DNA of 64,000 nucleotides from Rhizobium sp. ASV20 (GTDB lineage: Bacteria > Pseudomonadota > Alphaproteobacteria > Rhizobiales > Rhizobiaceae), in assembly GCF_016429015.1 (NCBI RefSeq), contig NZ_JAELTU010000019.1, forward strand, positions 1-64,000, given 5' to 3'. The position numbers and the translations under genes are program-made. The notes below the pieces were generated by a model. It did not search any database, was not told the DNA's origin, and saw only the letters and a list, made by a program, of their open reading frames with translations. Shown piece after piece: positions 1 to 7,705 of the stretch; positions within the stretch are counted from its first letter, which is position 1; each line of letters begins with the position of its first letter.

Positions 1-1396
1 ACAGGACGATCGCGATCAGACCGGGAACCGCCATCAGCGCGTAGAGCCAGTGCGCGGCGGAAAGGCTGCCGGCCATGCCGCCCGGGTGGGTCAGCCCGGC
101 GCTATTGACGATGACGCCGGTCAGGGCTGCGCCGAAGGCGCCGCCAAGAGACTGCGTCATCGAGATGGCCGCAGAAGCCTTGTCTTGCTCCGTTTTGCTC
201 GCCGTGCCGATGATCCTGGTGACGAGATGGGCCCAGCCGAGACCAACGCCGAAGCCCATCAGGAACATGGAGATCACAGCCGGCGCAAATGCCGCGACTT
301 CTGAGAAGGGCGTCGCTGTTGCCAGGAACGGGATCAGCGATGCCGTTGCAGCTGTTTCGAGAATGCAGCCGGCTATGATGGCGATGGCCGCCGGTTTGCC
401 CGTGAACGAGTTGCTGAAGAAGGCCGCGATAGTCCAGCCGAGCGCCACCAGCGCCACGAGATAGCCTGAGACCAGCGGCGTTACGCCATGGAGCGTCTGC
501 AGGAAGTAGGGGATGTAGATGTCGCTCGTCAGCACCAGCATCATCGTGAATATCGTCAGGTAGAGCCGTGCGATCGGATTGCTGAGCATGACGGCGCCAT
601 AGGGGAGGAGGCGTATCTCGCTCCTGCGCTCGATCAGCACCATGGCCGCGACGAGTGCGATCGAAACCACGATCAGCATGGCCTTGTAGGAACCGTGTTC
701 GATCGTGCCGGCAATGCTGACGAACAGGACTGCGGCGAGCAGAAGTATGATCTGAATGAGCGGCGTTCTGGTGTCGATTCGGTCGTCCGCGACATCGGGC
801 AGCAGCCGGCGGGCCGAAAGCGCCATGAGGACGGCCAATGGTACGAGGACGATGAAGGCTTCCCGCCAGGCGCCTCCGGCTGCGAAAAGGCCGCCGAGCG
901 TCGGTCCGAGCACGGTCGCCACGCCCCAGATGGCGGCATAGAGCGTCGATGCCCTGCGCCACAGGGGCTCCGGATAGATAAAGCGAATGAAAGCATAGGC
1001 AAGGCCGGACAGCATGCCCGAGCCATAACCCTGAACGGCGCGGCCGACGAGGAGCACCGGCATGGTCGGTGCGATGGCGCAGGCGAGGCTGCCGATGCCG
1101 AAAGTAAGGGCTGCCGCGATATAGACGGCGCGAAGGCCCATGCCCTTCGGTCGTGTGGCAACCGTGATCGAGCCGAGCACGCCGGCCGCGACGAAAAGTG
1201 TCGTCATCCAGGAGAACAGTTCAAGGCCGCCGATGTCGCGGACGATCGAAGGGGCGATGGTCGCCGTGATGTAGGATTCGACGGCATAGAGCGTGACACC
1301 GCCGCCAAGCATCAACGTTGCGGGCAGAAGCCTTGGCGAGAACAGGGTGAAGATGGTGGCCGACTTGAGGGGAGTTGAGTTTTCGATGCTGGACAT
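1..1396 (-). CDS. MFS drug/solute exporter, C-terminus cut by window edge
   Basis: Inner-membrane transporter of the major facilitator superfamily, probably a proton-driven exporter. The reading frame is open from the ATG at 1396 to the window edge, giving about 465 visible codons with many hydrophobic helices. The first helices are followed by the loop GRAVQGYGSGMLSG, which resembles motif C of the 14-helix drug-export branch. A GAGG ribosome site precedes the ATG. It is divergent from the winged-helix regulator at 1601 across a 204-base gap that holds a clear inverted repeat, so that regulator probably controls it. The substrate cannot be told from sequence. The stop codon lies outside the window. 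Confidence 0.85.
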   Translation of the reverse strand, partial: MSSIENSTPLKSATIFTLFSPRLLPATLMLGGGVTLYAVESYITATIAPSIVRDIGGLELFSWMTTLFVAAGVLGSITVATRPKGMGLRAVYIAAALTFGIGSLACAIAPTMPVLLVGRAVQGYGSGMLSGLAYAFIRFIYPEPLWRRASTLYAAIWGVATVLGPTLGGLFAAGGAWREAFIVLVPLAVLMALSARRLLPDVADDRIDTRTPLIQIILLLAAVLFVSIAGTIEHGSYKAMLIVVSIALVAAMVLIERRSEIRLLPYGAVMLSNPIARLYLTIFTMMLVLTSDIYIPYFLQTLHGVTPLVSGYLVALVALGWTIAAFFSNSFTGKPAAIAIIAGCILETAATASLIPFLATATPFSEVAAFAPAVISMFLMGFGVGLGWAHLVTRIIGTASKTEQDKASAAISMTQSLGGAFGAALTGVIVNSAGLTHPGGMAGSLSAAHWLYALMAVPGLIAIVL

Positions 1397-1534
1397 CGGA
1401 TGAGCCTCGGTATTTTCCTGAACAGCAATTCCGGCAAACATGCACAGCGGCGCTGCGTCCGGAGTTGCGTGAAGCAAAAGAGGGAGCATTTCCATGACGC
1501 GGTGTAAAAGACGGAAAGGCTCTGGCGGTTGTTT

Positions 1535-1600
1535 ATTTTCCAAGTTATAATTTGGAAAATTACACGGCAATCGAATTAAAACAAGAGATAACTTGGAAAA
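1535..1600. promoter_or_regulatory. operator between MFS exporter and winged-helix regulator
   Basis: A 9-base inverted repeat, ATTTTCCAA (1535-1543) and TTGGAAAAT (1552-1560), has an 8-base AT-rich spacer. The extended half-site ACTTGGAAAA is present on the minus strand at 1536-1545 and again, identical, on the plus strand at 1591-1600, directly against the ATG at 1601. The placement suggests autorepression of the regulator and control of the divergent exporter. That it is the binding site of the adjacent regulator is inferred. Confidence 0.65.
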
Positions 1601-2227
1601 ATGCGCCAATCACCTGCCAACAGAATTCTGATCCTGTTGAAAACCGCTGGTCCGCAGCTCGCGGCGGCTGTCGGCGATGCGCTGGGCATATCGTCTGAGG
1701 CCGCCCGTCAGCAGTTGACGAAGATGGCGGAGGAGGGGCTGGTCGAGCCGGTGACGGAGGCAGCCACTGGAAGAGGCAGGCCCCGGCAGCTGTGGCATTT
1801 GACCGTCGCCGGCAACCGGCAATTTCCGGATGGCCATGCGGATCTGACGGCGACGCTCTTGTCGACCATGGTCAGCCAGCTGGGGCAGGGTGCCCTCGAT
1901 ATCGTCATCTCGGTGCGCGAAACCGAAACGCTTCGGCGCTATCGTGCTCAGATCGACATCGACGAAGATCTGCCGTCGCGTGTTGCGAGCCTGGCGGCCA
2001 TCCGCACGCAGGAAGGCTATATGGCCGATCACTGGCAGGAAGATGACGGCACGCTCGTCCTGGTGGAGAATCATTGCCCGATCTGCACCGCCGCGAGCGC
2101 CTGCTCAGGCTTCTGCCGATCGGAATTGGAGACCTTTCGTGCGGTACTCGGCGCGCAGGTGGAGCGCGAGGAGCATATTCTGCTCGGCGCGAGGCGTTGC
2201 GCCTATCGCATCCGCGCCGCAGCTTGA
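1601..2227 (+). CDS. winged-helix regulator with SufR-like cysteines
   Basis: DNA-binding regulator of the COG2345/SufR-like group. An N-terminal winged helix (about residues 5-70) contains LGISSEAARQQLTKM as recognition helix and the basic wing GRGRPRQLWHLT. The C-terminal part carries cysteines at 159, 162, 168, 172 and 200. Spacing C159-X12-C172, with C200 at nearly the position of SufR's fourth ligand, resembles the iron-sulfur ligands of SufR, although SufR's third cysteine is replaced. A metal or Fe-S cofactor and redox sensing are therefore plausible but unproven. It is divergent from an MFS exporter, which is its likely target. There is no recognisable Shine-Dalgarno sequence; a half-operator abuts the start codon. 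Confidence 0.8.
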   Translation: MRQSPANRILILLKTAGPQLAAAVGDALGISSEAARQQLTKMAEEGLVEPVTEAATGRGRPRQLWHLTVAGNRQFPDGHADLTATLLSTMVSQLGQGALDIVISVRETETLRRYRAQIDIDEDLPSRVASLAAIRTQEGYMADHWQEDDGTLVLVENHCPICTAASACSGFCRSELETFRAVLGAQVEREEHILLGARRCAYRIRAAA

Positions 2228-2328
2228 GCAGTTCGTTTTTCGCCTAGATCGGGCGTGATCGGAGATTGGCAATCTGCGGCGCAGCGGCTATCAGTGGCCA
2301 TCCCGCAAATCAAAGGCTGCATCCCATC

Positions 2329-3336
2329 ATGTCAAATCCCGTCTGCGTCGAAGTCACCCGTGGCAATCTGGTCGAGAGCCGCCATCGCGGTTCCATCGTT
2401 GCGGTCGACGGCGACGGCAAGGTGGTCTTCTCGGTTGGCGATATCGACAGGGGCGTGTTTCCGCGCTCCGCCTGCAAGGCGATGCAGGCCCTGCCATTGG
2501 TCGAAAGCGGCGCTGCAGACGCCTATGGCTTCGGCAACAAGGAACTGGCGCTCGCCTGCTCCTCCCATAATGGCGAGGACGAGCATGTTGCGCTTGCAGC
2601 CTCCATGCTGGCGCGCGCCGGCCGCGATGTCGGCACGCTGGAATGCGGCGCACACTGGTCTTCCGATCAGAAGACCCTCATCCATCAGGCGCGTACGCTC
2701 GACAAGCCGACTGCGCTGCATAACAATTGCTCTGGCAAACATGCCGGCTTCGTTTGCGCCTGTTGCCATCAGGATATCGATCCCAAGGGCTATGTCGGCT
2801 ACGAACACCCGCTGCAGCAGCAGATCCGCGACACCATGCAGAGCCTGACCGGCGCTGTGCTCGGCCATGACAATTGCGGCACGGATGGCTGCTCCATCCC
2901 GACCTACGCGGTGCCGCTCAAGGGCTTGGCGCATGGCTTTGCCAAGATGGCTACCGGCGTCGGTCTCGAGCCTCTGCGCGCCAAGGCGTCGCGCCGGCTG
3001 TTCGAAGCTTGCATGGCCGAGCCCTTCTACGTGGCGGGCACCGATCGCGCCTGCACCAAGCTGATGCAGGTCGCTCCCGGCCGCATCTTCGCCAAGACCG
3101 GCGCCGAAGGCGTGTTCTGCGCTTCGATCCCGGAGCAGGGCATCGCCATTGCCCTTAAATGCGACGACGGTACCGGCCGCGCGACGGAAGTCATGGTCGC
3201 AGCAACGCTTGCGCGTTTCTTTGCCAAGAACGATGCAGTTCATGCCGGCCTGATGGCGATCGCCAACAAGTCCTTCAAGAACTGGAACGGCATCCATGTC
3301 GGCGATATCAGACCGGCATCGGCCCTGACGGCCTAG
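2329..3336 (+). CDS. L-asparaginase, Rhizobium etli (ReAV-like) class
   Basis: Hydrolyses L-asparagine to aspartate and ammonia in the cytoplasm. It belongs to the R. etli asparaginase class, unrelated to the E. coli enzymes. The catalytic SxxK pair is S47 and K50 (PRSACKAMQ), the second serine is S79 (CSSHNGE) with K256 (FAKTGAEG), and the zinc site is C134, K137 (NNCSGKH) and C188 (NCGTDGCS). These match the published ReAV residues at an offset of one, except the lysine near 263, which is seven earlier here. The ATG at 2329 gives the normal N-terminus SNPVCVEVTRGN; an upstream in-frame start at 2266 would add 21 unrelated residues. It stands alone, convergent with the DUF2127 gene. Confidence 0.9.
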   Translation: MSNPVCVEVTRGNLVESRHRGSIVAVDGDGKVVFSVGDIDRGVFPRSACKAMQALPLVESGAADAYGFGNKELALACSSHNGEDEHVALAASMLARAGRDVGTLECGAHWSSDQKTLIHQARTLDKPTALHNNCSGKHAGFVCACCHQDIDPKGYVGYEHPLQQQIRDTMQSLTGAVLGHDNCGTDGCSIPTYAVPLKGLAHGFAKMATGVGLEPLRAKASRRLFEACMAEPFYVAGTDRACTKLMQVAPGRIFAKTGAEGVFCASIPEQGIAIALKCDDGTGRATEVMVAATLARFFAKNDAVHAGLMAIANKSFKNWNGIHVGDIRPASALTA

Positions 3337-3362
3337 TTCCCTGTATCGGTTTAGCGTCTGGC

Positions 3363-3839
3363 TTATCGTGCCGGCACATGTTGCCGGACGATTTTGTATT
3401 CGTGCCAGATCAGAACCATCACGAACAGGTCGAACACGGTCAGGATGATCAGCCCGATGCTGTGAGTGTCCGCAAAGCGATATAGTTGGTAGGCGATGAA
3501 AAACCCGAGCGCCACCAGCGATGCCGGATAGGCCCACATTTTGCCCCTGAGCAGGCCGATGACGAGCAACACCTTCACCAGCCCGTGGCTCAGGAGATAC
3601 CAGGCATAGAAATTCTTGGTGCTGACGGAGAAATCCTGCGCCCAGGCATGCAGGTGGCTTGCCACGAAGTCCTTGGGGTCGTTGAGCCGTTCGGGCTGCA
3701 CGATCCAGTTCACCAGACGCAGGATGGATTCGGTACTGACGAGCGCCAGGATGAGGCCGCCGATGCATTCGATCAGGGCGTGGGCGCCTTTCAGCAGGAT
3801 GCTGATCTCGAAGATCTGGTGAATGCGGCGTTCGTTCAT
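3363..3839 (-). CDS. DUF2127 family membrane protein
   Basis: A 158-residue integral membrane protein with four hydrophobic stretches: near residues 20-40, 83-99, 105-118 and 126-143. The arrangement and the motif LLKGAHALIECIGG fit the DUF2127 family, whose function is unknown. It lies convergent to the asparaginase gene with only 26 bases between the stop codons. No neighbour suggests a role. The ATG at 3839 is the first possible start in frame and gives an N-terminal cytoplasmic tail before the first helix. Confidence 0.75.
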   Translation of the reverse strand: MNERRIHQIFEISILLKGAHALIECIGGLILALVSTESILRLVNWIVQPERLNDPKDFVASHLHAWAQDFSVSTKNFYAWYLLSHGLVKVLLVIGLLRGKMWAYPASLVALGFFIAYQLYRFADTHSIGLIILTVFDLFVMVLIWHEYKIVRQHVPAR

Positions 3840-4002
3840 AGGTGACCGTAACCTGCGAGGTTTGAGCTAGGCCTGACCGGCGATCGCCGCTGGGCAGGCC
3901 ATCTCAGCCTGAGATAGGATCAATCTTCGGCCGGATCATGTTCGTCCCCATGTAAATCCCAACCCAGGCTCTTGTTCCAGTCCTTCGACGACAATGCCGG
4001 CT

Positions 4003-4758
4003 TCAGGCAGGCAGAATAGACACCTCGGCGCTGCGATAAGGCATCAGGCTTTCCTCGGAGATATCTGCCGGCACGATCAGGCCGGAAACCGCCGTCACCG
4101 GAAGAATCTGGCAGGGCGATGCCGCGTCGAGCTTCTCCGCTGTCGCCAGCACATAGGTTTCCGCCGAGCATTGAGCGATATGCCGCTTGATCGCGGCTTC
4201 CTCGAAATCGCCGGTGGATACACCTCGCGCCGGGTGAACCGCCGTAACGCCGAGAAAGAAAATATCGGCTCGTATGGAGGCGATCGCCGCCATGGCCGCC
4301 GCACCTGTTGCTACCATCGAATGCTTGTAAAGCTTGCCGCCGATCAGGATGACGTCGACAGCCGGGTGATGCTCCAGCTCGCCTGCGATCGTCGGGCTGT
4401 GGGTGACGATTGTGACGGCCAGGTCCTTCGGCAAGTGGCGGACGATTTCCGCATTGGTCGTGCCGCCGTCAAGAAACACCGTCTGGCCCGGCTCGATCAT
4501 GCGCGCTGCAAACGCGCCAAGCCGCTGCTTCTCCTCCGACGAGACCGCCAGACGTGCGGAGAAATCCGGCAGGTCGGGGGAAAGCGGCAATGCGCCGCCA
4601 TGCACGCGCTTCAAGAGCTTTTCCGTTGCCATTTCCCGCAGATCCCTGCGGATCGTATCTTCCGACAGGCCGAGCTCGTCGGCGAGCGCCTTGGCGATCA
4701 CCTGGCCGTCACGGCGCAATCTGTCGAGGATGAGGGCTTTGCGTTGGCTGGTGAGCAT
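4003..4758 (-). CDS. DeoR/GlpR family transcriptional regulator
   Basis: Sugar- or nucleoside-responsive repressor of the DeoR family. The N-terminus MLTSQRKALILDRLRRDG and the helix LGLSEDTIRRDLREM form the classic DeoR helix-turn-helix, followed by KRVHGGAL. The C-terminal DeoRC sensor domain (about 75-240) carries FLDGGTTNAE, the phosphosugar-binding loop related to ribose-5-phosphate isomerase. The ATG at 4758 is chosen because it places MLTSQRK at the usual family start; an in-frame ATG at 4845 would add 29 residues and overlap promoter palindromes. It is divergent from the small gene at 4884, which is the likely target. Confidence 0.88.
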   Translation of the reverse strand: MLTSQRKALILDRLRRDGQVIAKALADELGLSEDTIRRDLREMATEKLLKRVHGGALPLSPDLPDFSARLAVSSEEKQRLGAFAARMIEPGQTVFLDGGTTNAEIVRHLPKDLAVTIVTHSPTIAGELEHHPAVDVILIGGKLYKHSMVATGAAAMAAIASIRADIFFLGVTAVHPARGVSTGDFEEAAIKRHIAQCSAETYVLATAEKLDAASPCQILPVTAVSGLIVPADISEESLMPYRSAEVSILPA

Positions 4759-4783
4759 GTCGATCTCTGCACGATAATTCACG

Positions 4784-4858
4784 GAATGTCGCGATATTAT
4801 CAAAATAGATTCGACATTCAAGAAAATATGCGCATATTCATGCAAGTTCCTGCAGGAA
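4784..4858. promoter_or_regulatory. divergent promoter with three palindromes (DeoR operators)
   Basis: Between the DeoR gene and the gene at 4884 lie three separate symmetric elements: GAATGTCG (4784-4791) with CGACATTC (4812-4819), the perfect 14-base palindrome AATATGCGCATATT (4825-4838), and the 12-base palindrome TTCCTGCAGGAA (4847-4858). DeoR-family repressors commonly bind more than one operator, so these are the natural candidates; which one is bound is inference. Confidence 0.5.
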
Positions 4859-4883
4859 GCAGGAGGAAAAATGGAGAAATGAC

Positions 4884-5240
4884 ATGTTGATCTTGATCGC
4901 TGGGCCCTACCGTTCCGGCACCGGGGACGATCCGAAGAAGATGGCCGAAAACCTCAAACGTCTGGAGGAGCCATCCTATGCCCTGTTCAAGGCCGGACAT
5001 CTGCCTATGATCGGCGAGTGGGTCGCCTTGCCGGTTTGGCATGCGGCTGGCGGCAAGAGCATCGGCGACGATCTTTACGAGGAGATCTTCCACCCGACGG
5101 CCGGCCGCCTGCTGCAGCTTTGCGAGGGGGTTCTGAGGTTGCCGGGCGATTCCAAGGGGGCGGACAATGATGTCCGCATCGCCCGCGAACGCGGCATTCC
5201 TGTCTGGTACAGACTGGAAGACGTTCCCGGCTGCGCCTGA
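4884..5240 (+). CDS. DUF4406-like, nucleoside deoxyribosyltransferase-related protein
   Basis: A 118-residue cytoplasmic protein starting LILIAGPYRSGTGDD, which resembles the nucleotide-binding N-terminal strand-loop of nucleoside 2-deoxyribosyltransferases and DUF4406 proteins. Later parts include the conserved-looking GEWVALPVW and a C-terminal ADNDVRIARERGIPVWY, typical of the Rossmann-like fold, where the final loop contributes to the active site. Enzyme activity is not established. A strong AGGAGG (4861-4866) lies 17 bases upstream, while a weaker GGAG sits seven bases before the ATG; a three-codon reading frame lies between them. A DeoR regulator is divergent, consistent with nucleoside metabolism. 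Confidence 0.65.
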   Translation: MLILIAGPYRSGTGDDPKKMAENLKRLEEPSYALFKAGHLPMIGEWVALPVWHAAGGKSIGDDLYEEIFHPTAGRLLQLCEGVLRLPGDSKGADNDVRIARERGIPVWYRLEDVPGCA

Positions 5241-5391
5241 TACGCTCGCCCATCCTCATCGCTTCGCGCCGTGAGGATGGGCATGCCGGCGCGACCGATC
5301 AAAACCTTTTGTAGAAGGTATCAGCATCGGCCACTTCCGTATTGCCCGGCTTGCCTTTAGCTTCCGGTCGGATCCAATCGAGGAACGGAAC

Positions 5392-6012
5392 ATGCTGACA
5401 TTCTATTTCGCGCCCGGAAGCTGTGCTCTTGCCAGCCTCATCGCCCTGGAAGAATCCGGTCTTGCCTATGAGCCCCGGCGCCTCAATCTCGCCAATGGCG
5501 ACCAGCGCCAGCCGGAGTATCTGGCCGTAAACCCCAAGGGGCGTGTACCGGCACTGGTCACGGAGAAGGGCTTGATTACGGAAAATGTTGCGATTCTGGC
5601 ATACGTCGCGCAGATCGTACCCGCCGCAAAGCTGGCGCCGCTCGACGACCCCTTCGCATTCGCCCAGATGCAGGCTTTCAACAGCTATCTGTCGTCGACA
5701 GTCCATATCAACCACTCGCACAAGGGGCGTGGTTATCGCTGGACGGACGATGCCGCAGCCATCGAGACGATGAAAGCCAAGGTGCCGCAAACGATGACGG
5801 AGAGCTTCGCGCTTATCGAGGACGGCATGCTCAAGGGGCCTTGGGTGATGGGCGATCAATATACGGTCGCAGACGGTTATCTCTTCACCATTGCAAAGTG
5901 GCTGCCGGGAGACGGTGTCGATCGCGACCAGTTCGCAAAGGTGAGCGCCCACTATGCGCGCATGCTCGAGCGCCCGGCTGTCAAGAAGGCGCTGGCCGTC
6001 GAAGCCGGCTGA
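5392..6012 (+). CDS. glutathione S-transferase, beta-class-like
   Basis: Soluble GST-fold protein of 206 residues that would conjugate or bind glutathione. The thioredoxin-like domain (1-80) begins LTFYFAPGSCALASLI with Cys11 at the place of the catalytic cysteine of bacterial beta-class enzymes. NPKGRVPAL supplies the cis-proline and TENVAILAYVA the glutathione carboxylate contacts. The helical domain (90-200) contains WVMGDQYTVADGYLF, the N-capping box found in nearly all GSTs. The length is normal. It appears to be a single-gene unit, convergent with the YjbR gene five bases beyond its stop. The natural substrate is unknown. Confidence 0.88.
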   Translation: MLTFYFAPGSCALASLIALEESGLAYEPRRLNLANGDQRQPEYLAVNPKGRVPALVTEKGLITENVAILAYVAQIVPAAKLAPLDDPFAFAQMQAFNSYLSSTVHINHSHKGRGYRWTDDAAAIETMKAKVPQTMTESFALIEDGMLKGPWVMGDQYTVADGYLFTIAKWLPGDGVDRDQFAKVSAHYARMLERPAVKKALAVEAG

Positions 6013-6017
6013 TCGCT

Positions 6018-6374
6018 TCAGCCGAATGTTGCCAGTATCTTTTTCGGGGCGCGGTATCGCCACGCCTCGATTAGACGCAGCTCCAGTTCCTCGTCTCCGA
6101 TCGCATCTATGCGCAGGGGCAGGGCAGGCCAGCCGACATAGTGATCCGTCTGGAAATAGATCTCCGGCGCCATTTCCATCAACTGCTCCTTGCGGTCGAT
6201 CGGTAAGGTCAGGACGATGGTTTCATTGTTCTTGACCGTGGCAAACGCCTTGCCGCCGACCTTGAAAGCCGGCAGGCCGTAATGGGTGCCGGGTTCGACC
6301 TCCGGCAGCCGCGCTTGCGCCACAAGGCGTTGCAGCCGCTCCGCTATGGCATCCATATCGACGTTTGTTGTCAT
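6018..6374 (-). CDS. MmcQ/YjbR family protein
   Basis: A 118-residue single-domain protein of the MmcQ/YjbR family, whose cystatin-like fold is sometimes annotated as DNA-binding. Family traits are the N-terminal helix, GTHYGLPAFKVGGKAFATV, the acidic IYFQTDHYVGWPALPLRI stretch and the C-terminal helix ELRLIEAWRYRAPKK. Biological function is not established for this family. It is convergent with the GST gene, the stops being five bases apart. Nothing in the local context suggests a particular role. Confidence 0.82.
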   Translation of the reverse strand: MTTNVDMDAIAERLQRLVAQARLPEVEPGTHYGLPAFKVGGKAFATVKNNETIVLTLPIDRKEQLMEMAPEIYFQTDHYVGWPALPLRIDAIGDEELELRLIEAWRYRAPKKILATFG

Positions 6375-6401
6375 GTCTGCGCGCGTGGATCCGGGTTCCT
6401 C

Positions 6402-6587
6402 TTACGCGCATTCTTCCGGCTGAACGGTTCTTTTGTCCATAGGCCGTCCAAGATTTTCCGGCATCAACGGCAAGTCGGCCAGTTCTTCCAGCGACATTGC
6501 AGCGAGCATGGGGTGCTGTAGCGGGTCACTGTCCCGTGCTGGGTCTTCGTCCAGCAGATGGCTGAAGAAAAGCTTCAAAATAGACAT
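6402..6587 (-). CDS. small hypothetical protein, 61 residues
   Basis: A short open frame that I think is real because AGGAGAT stands at a proper distance before the ATG and the codon use looks like that of neighbouring genes. The protein begins SILKLFFSHLLDEDPARD, is acidic in its middle, and has several prolines; it has no membrane helix or recognised domain. It is divergent from the LysR regulator at 6738, so it could be a regulated target. I do not recognise the family. Confidence 0.5.
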   Translation of the reverse strand: MSILKLFFSHLLDEDPARDSDPLQHPMLAAMSLEELADLPLMPENLGRPMDKRTVQPEECA

Positions 6588-6722
6588 GGCATATCTCCTG
6601 AAATTCTCCGCTTAGATGCAACCATGAGGGCATCAGCCGTTCGGACCGCGGCAGGTTTCAATTCCATGCTGCAATAATCGCGCCGTTCCGCGCTTTATTC
6701 AATTGAGAATGACGAGATGCTG

Positions 6723-6739
6723 ATATAGATATTCTATAT
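6723..6739. promoter_or_regulatory. 17-base palindrome running into the LysR start codon
   Basis: ATATAGA (6723-6729), a TAT spacer and TCTATAT (6733-6739) form a perfect inverted repeat whose right arm includes the first two bases of the LysR ATG at 6738. No Shine-Dalgarno sequence is visible in front of that ATG. It may be an autoregulatory site or an RNA hairpin that hides the start; both are inference. Confidence 0.45.
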
Positions 6740-7634
6740 GCGAAATCTCAACAGCGTGCATTTGAATGGCCTTCGAGCTGTAGAAGCGGTGGGGCGGCTG
6801 GGGTCTCTGCAGGCGGCCGCTGACGAACTCGGCGTGACGATCGGTGCGGTTAGCCAGCAGGTGATCAAGGCCGAGGCGCAATTAGGCCGACCGTTGTTCG
6901 AGCGCACGCCGAAGGGCATGATGATGACCGAGGCCGGTGCCGCCGTACTGGCTCGGTTGGAGGAGGGCTTCAAGGCTCTATCGGCAGCGGTGGCCGTCGC
7001 GCAGCACAAGGATGAGAACATCCTCACCATTTCGGTTGCCCCGGTTTTTGCTGCCCGTTGGCTGGTGTACCGCCTCGATCGCTTCGCCAATCGTCACCCC
7101 GACATCCGCCTGCGCATCGATGCCACGACGAAGCTGATCAATCCCGCAACCTCGGATGTCGACATCGGCATTCGGGTCGGCAACGGAAGGTGGCCCGATG
7201 TCAAATCCGAGTTGTTGCTGGAGCAGGAGGTGTTTCCGGTCGTCACACCGCGGGTGGCCGCGACGCTCCGCGAGCCCGCCGATCTTCTGAGGGTGCCGGC
7301 TGTCATCGACGGCCATGCGATGTTCGGCTGGGAGGTCTGGCTGAACCACGCGGGCCTGGCAGGCCATTGCATGGAGGAGCGGCACATCTTCAACGACGCA
7401 TCTCTGTGCCTGGATGCGGCCATGGCGGGGCAGGGCGTGATGCTCGCCTGGCAGACGCTCGCCGCCTATGCCCTCGAGCAGAAGTGCCTTGTCGATCCCT
7501 TCGGCATCCGCGCCAAGACCGGCTTCGGCCACTATTTTGTTGCGGCCGAAGGTGTGCGGGAGCCGAAGAAGGTCACCGCCTTCAAGGCCTGGATCCGTGA
7601 CGAAATGGAAGAGAGCATGCGTCTCTTCCGATAG
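6738..7634 (+). CDS. LysR family regulator, GcvA-like
   Basis: Transcription regulator of 298 residues. The N-terminal helix-turn-helix (about 8-65) contains GSLQAAADELGVTIGAVSQQVIKAEAQLG and LFERTPKGMMMTEAG, the typical LysR pattern and closest in style to the GcvA subgroup. The effector domain spans about 90-295 with the periplasmic-binding-protein-like strand SVAPVFAARWLVYRLDRF. The start at 6738 gives the normal short lead before the first helix, but it has no ribosome site and overlaps a palindrome. The nearest divergent gene is the small protein at 6587, with no enzyme target next to it. The inducer is unknown. Confidence 0.88.
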   Translation: MRNLNSVHLNGLRAVEAVGRLGSLQAAADELGVTIGAVSQQVIKAEAQLGRPLFERTPKGMMMTEAGAAVLARLEEGFKALSAAVAVAQHKDENILTISVAPVFAARWLVYRLDRFANRHPDIRLRIDATTKLINPATSDVDIGIRVGNGRWPDVKSELLLEQEVFPVVTPRVAATLREPADLLRVPAVIDGHAMFGWEVWLNHAGLAGHCMEERHIFNDASLCLDAAMAGQGVMLAWQTLAAYALEQKCLVDPFGIRAKTGFGHYFVAAEGVREPKKVTAFKAWIRDEMEESMRLFR

Positions 7635-7683
7635 AGCGCGATGCCGGAAAACCTAAGTGATGTCAGGCCGACATCATGCTCCA
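7635..7683. repeat. extragenic palindrome between convergent genes
   Basis: Directly after the LysR stop is an imperfect inverted element running from GAGCGCGATGCCGG to CCGACATCATGCTC. It resembles, in sequence and layout, the better preserved element at 33414-33462, so both look like copies of one dispersed rhizobial extragenic repeat. It lies between two convergent genes and could also act as a transcription stop. Confidence 0.5.
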
Positions 7684-7705
7684 CGTTCTGGATTCCAGAG
7701 CGGAT

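Noticed and set aside
102-1161. Several open frames on both strands inside the first 1.4 kb
   Set aside because: They run across the MFS exporter frame, which alone gives hydrophobic helices and family motifs; the others read as arginine- and histidine-rich shadow.
3920-4171. Minus-strand frame ending ...LGWDLHGDEHDPAED downstream of the DeoR gene
   Set aside because: It overlaps the DeoR C-terminus in another frame, has no ATG near the plausible part and no ribosome site; I could not support a small gene there.
6018-6063. Possible terminator between the convergent GST and YjbR genes
   Set aside because: The gap between the stops is only five bases and no stem followed by a T-run was found.
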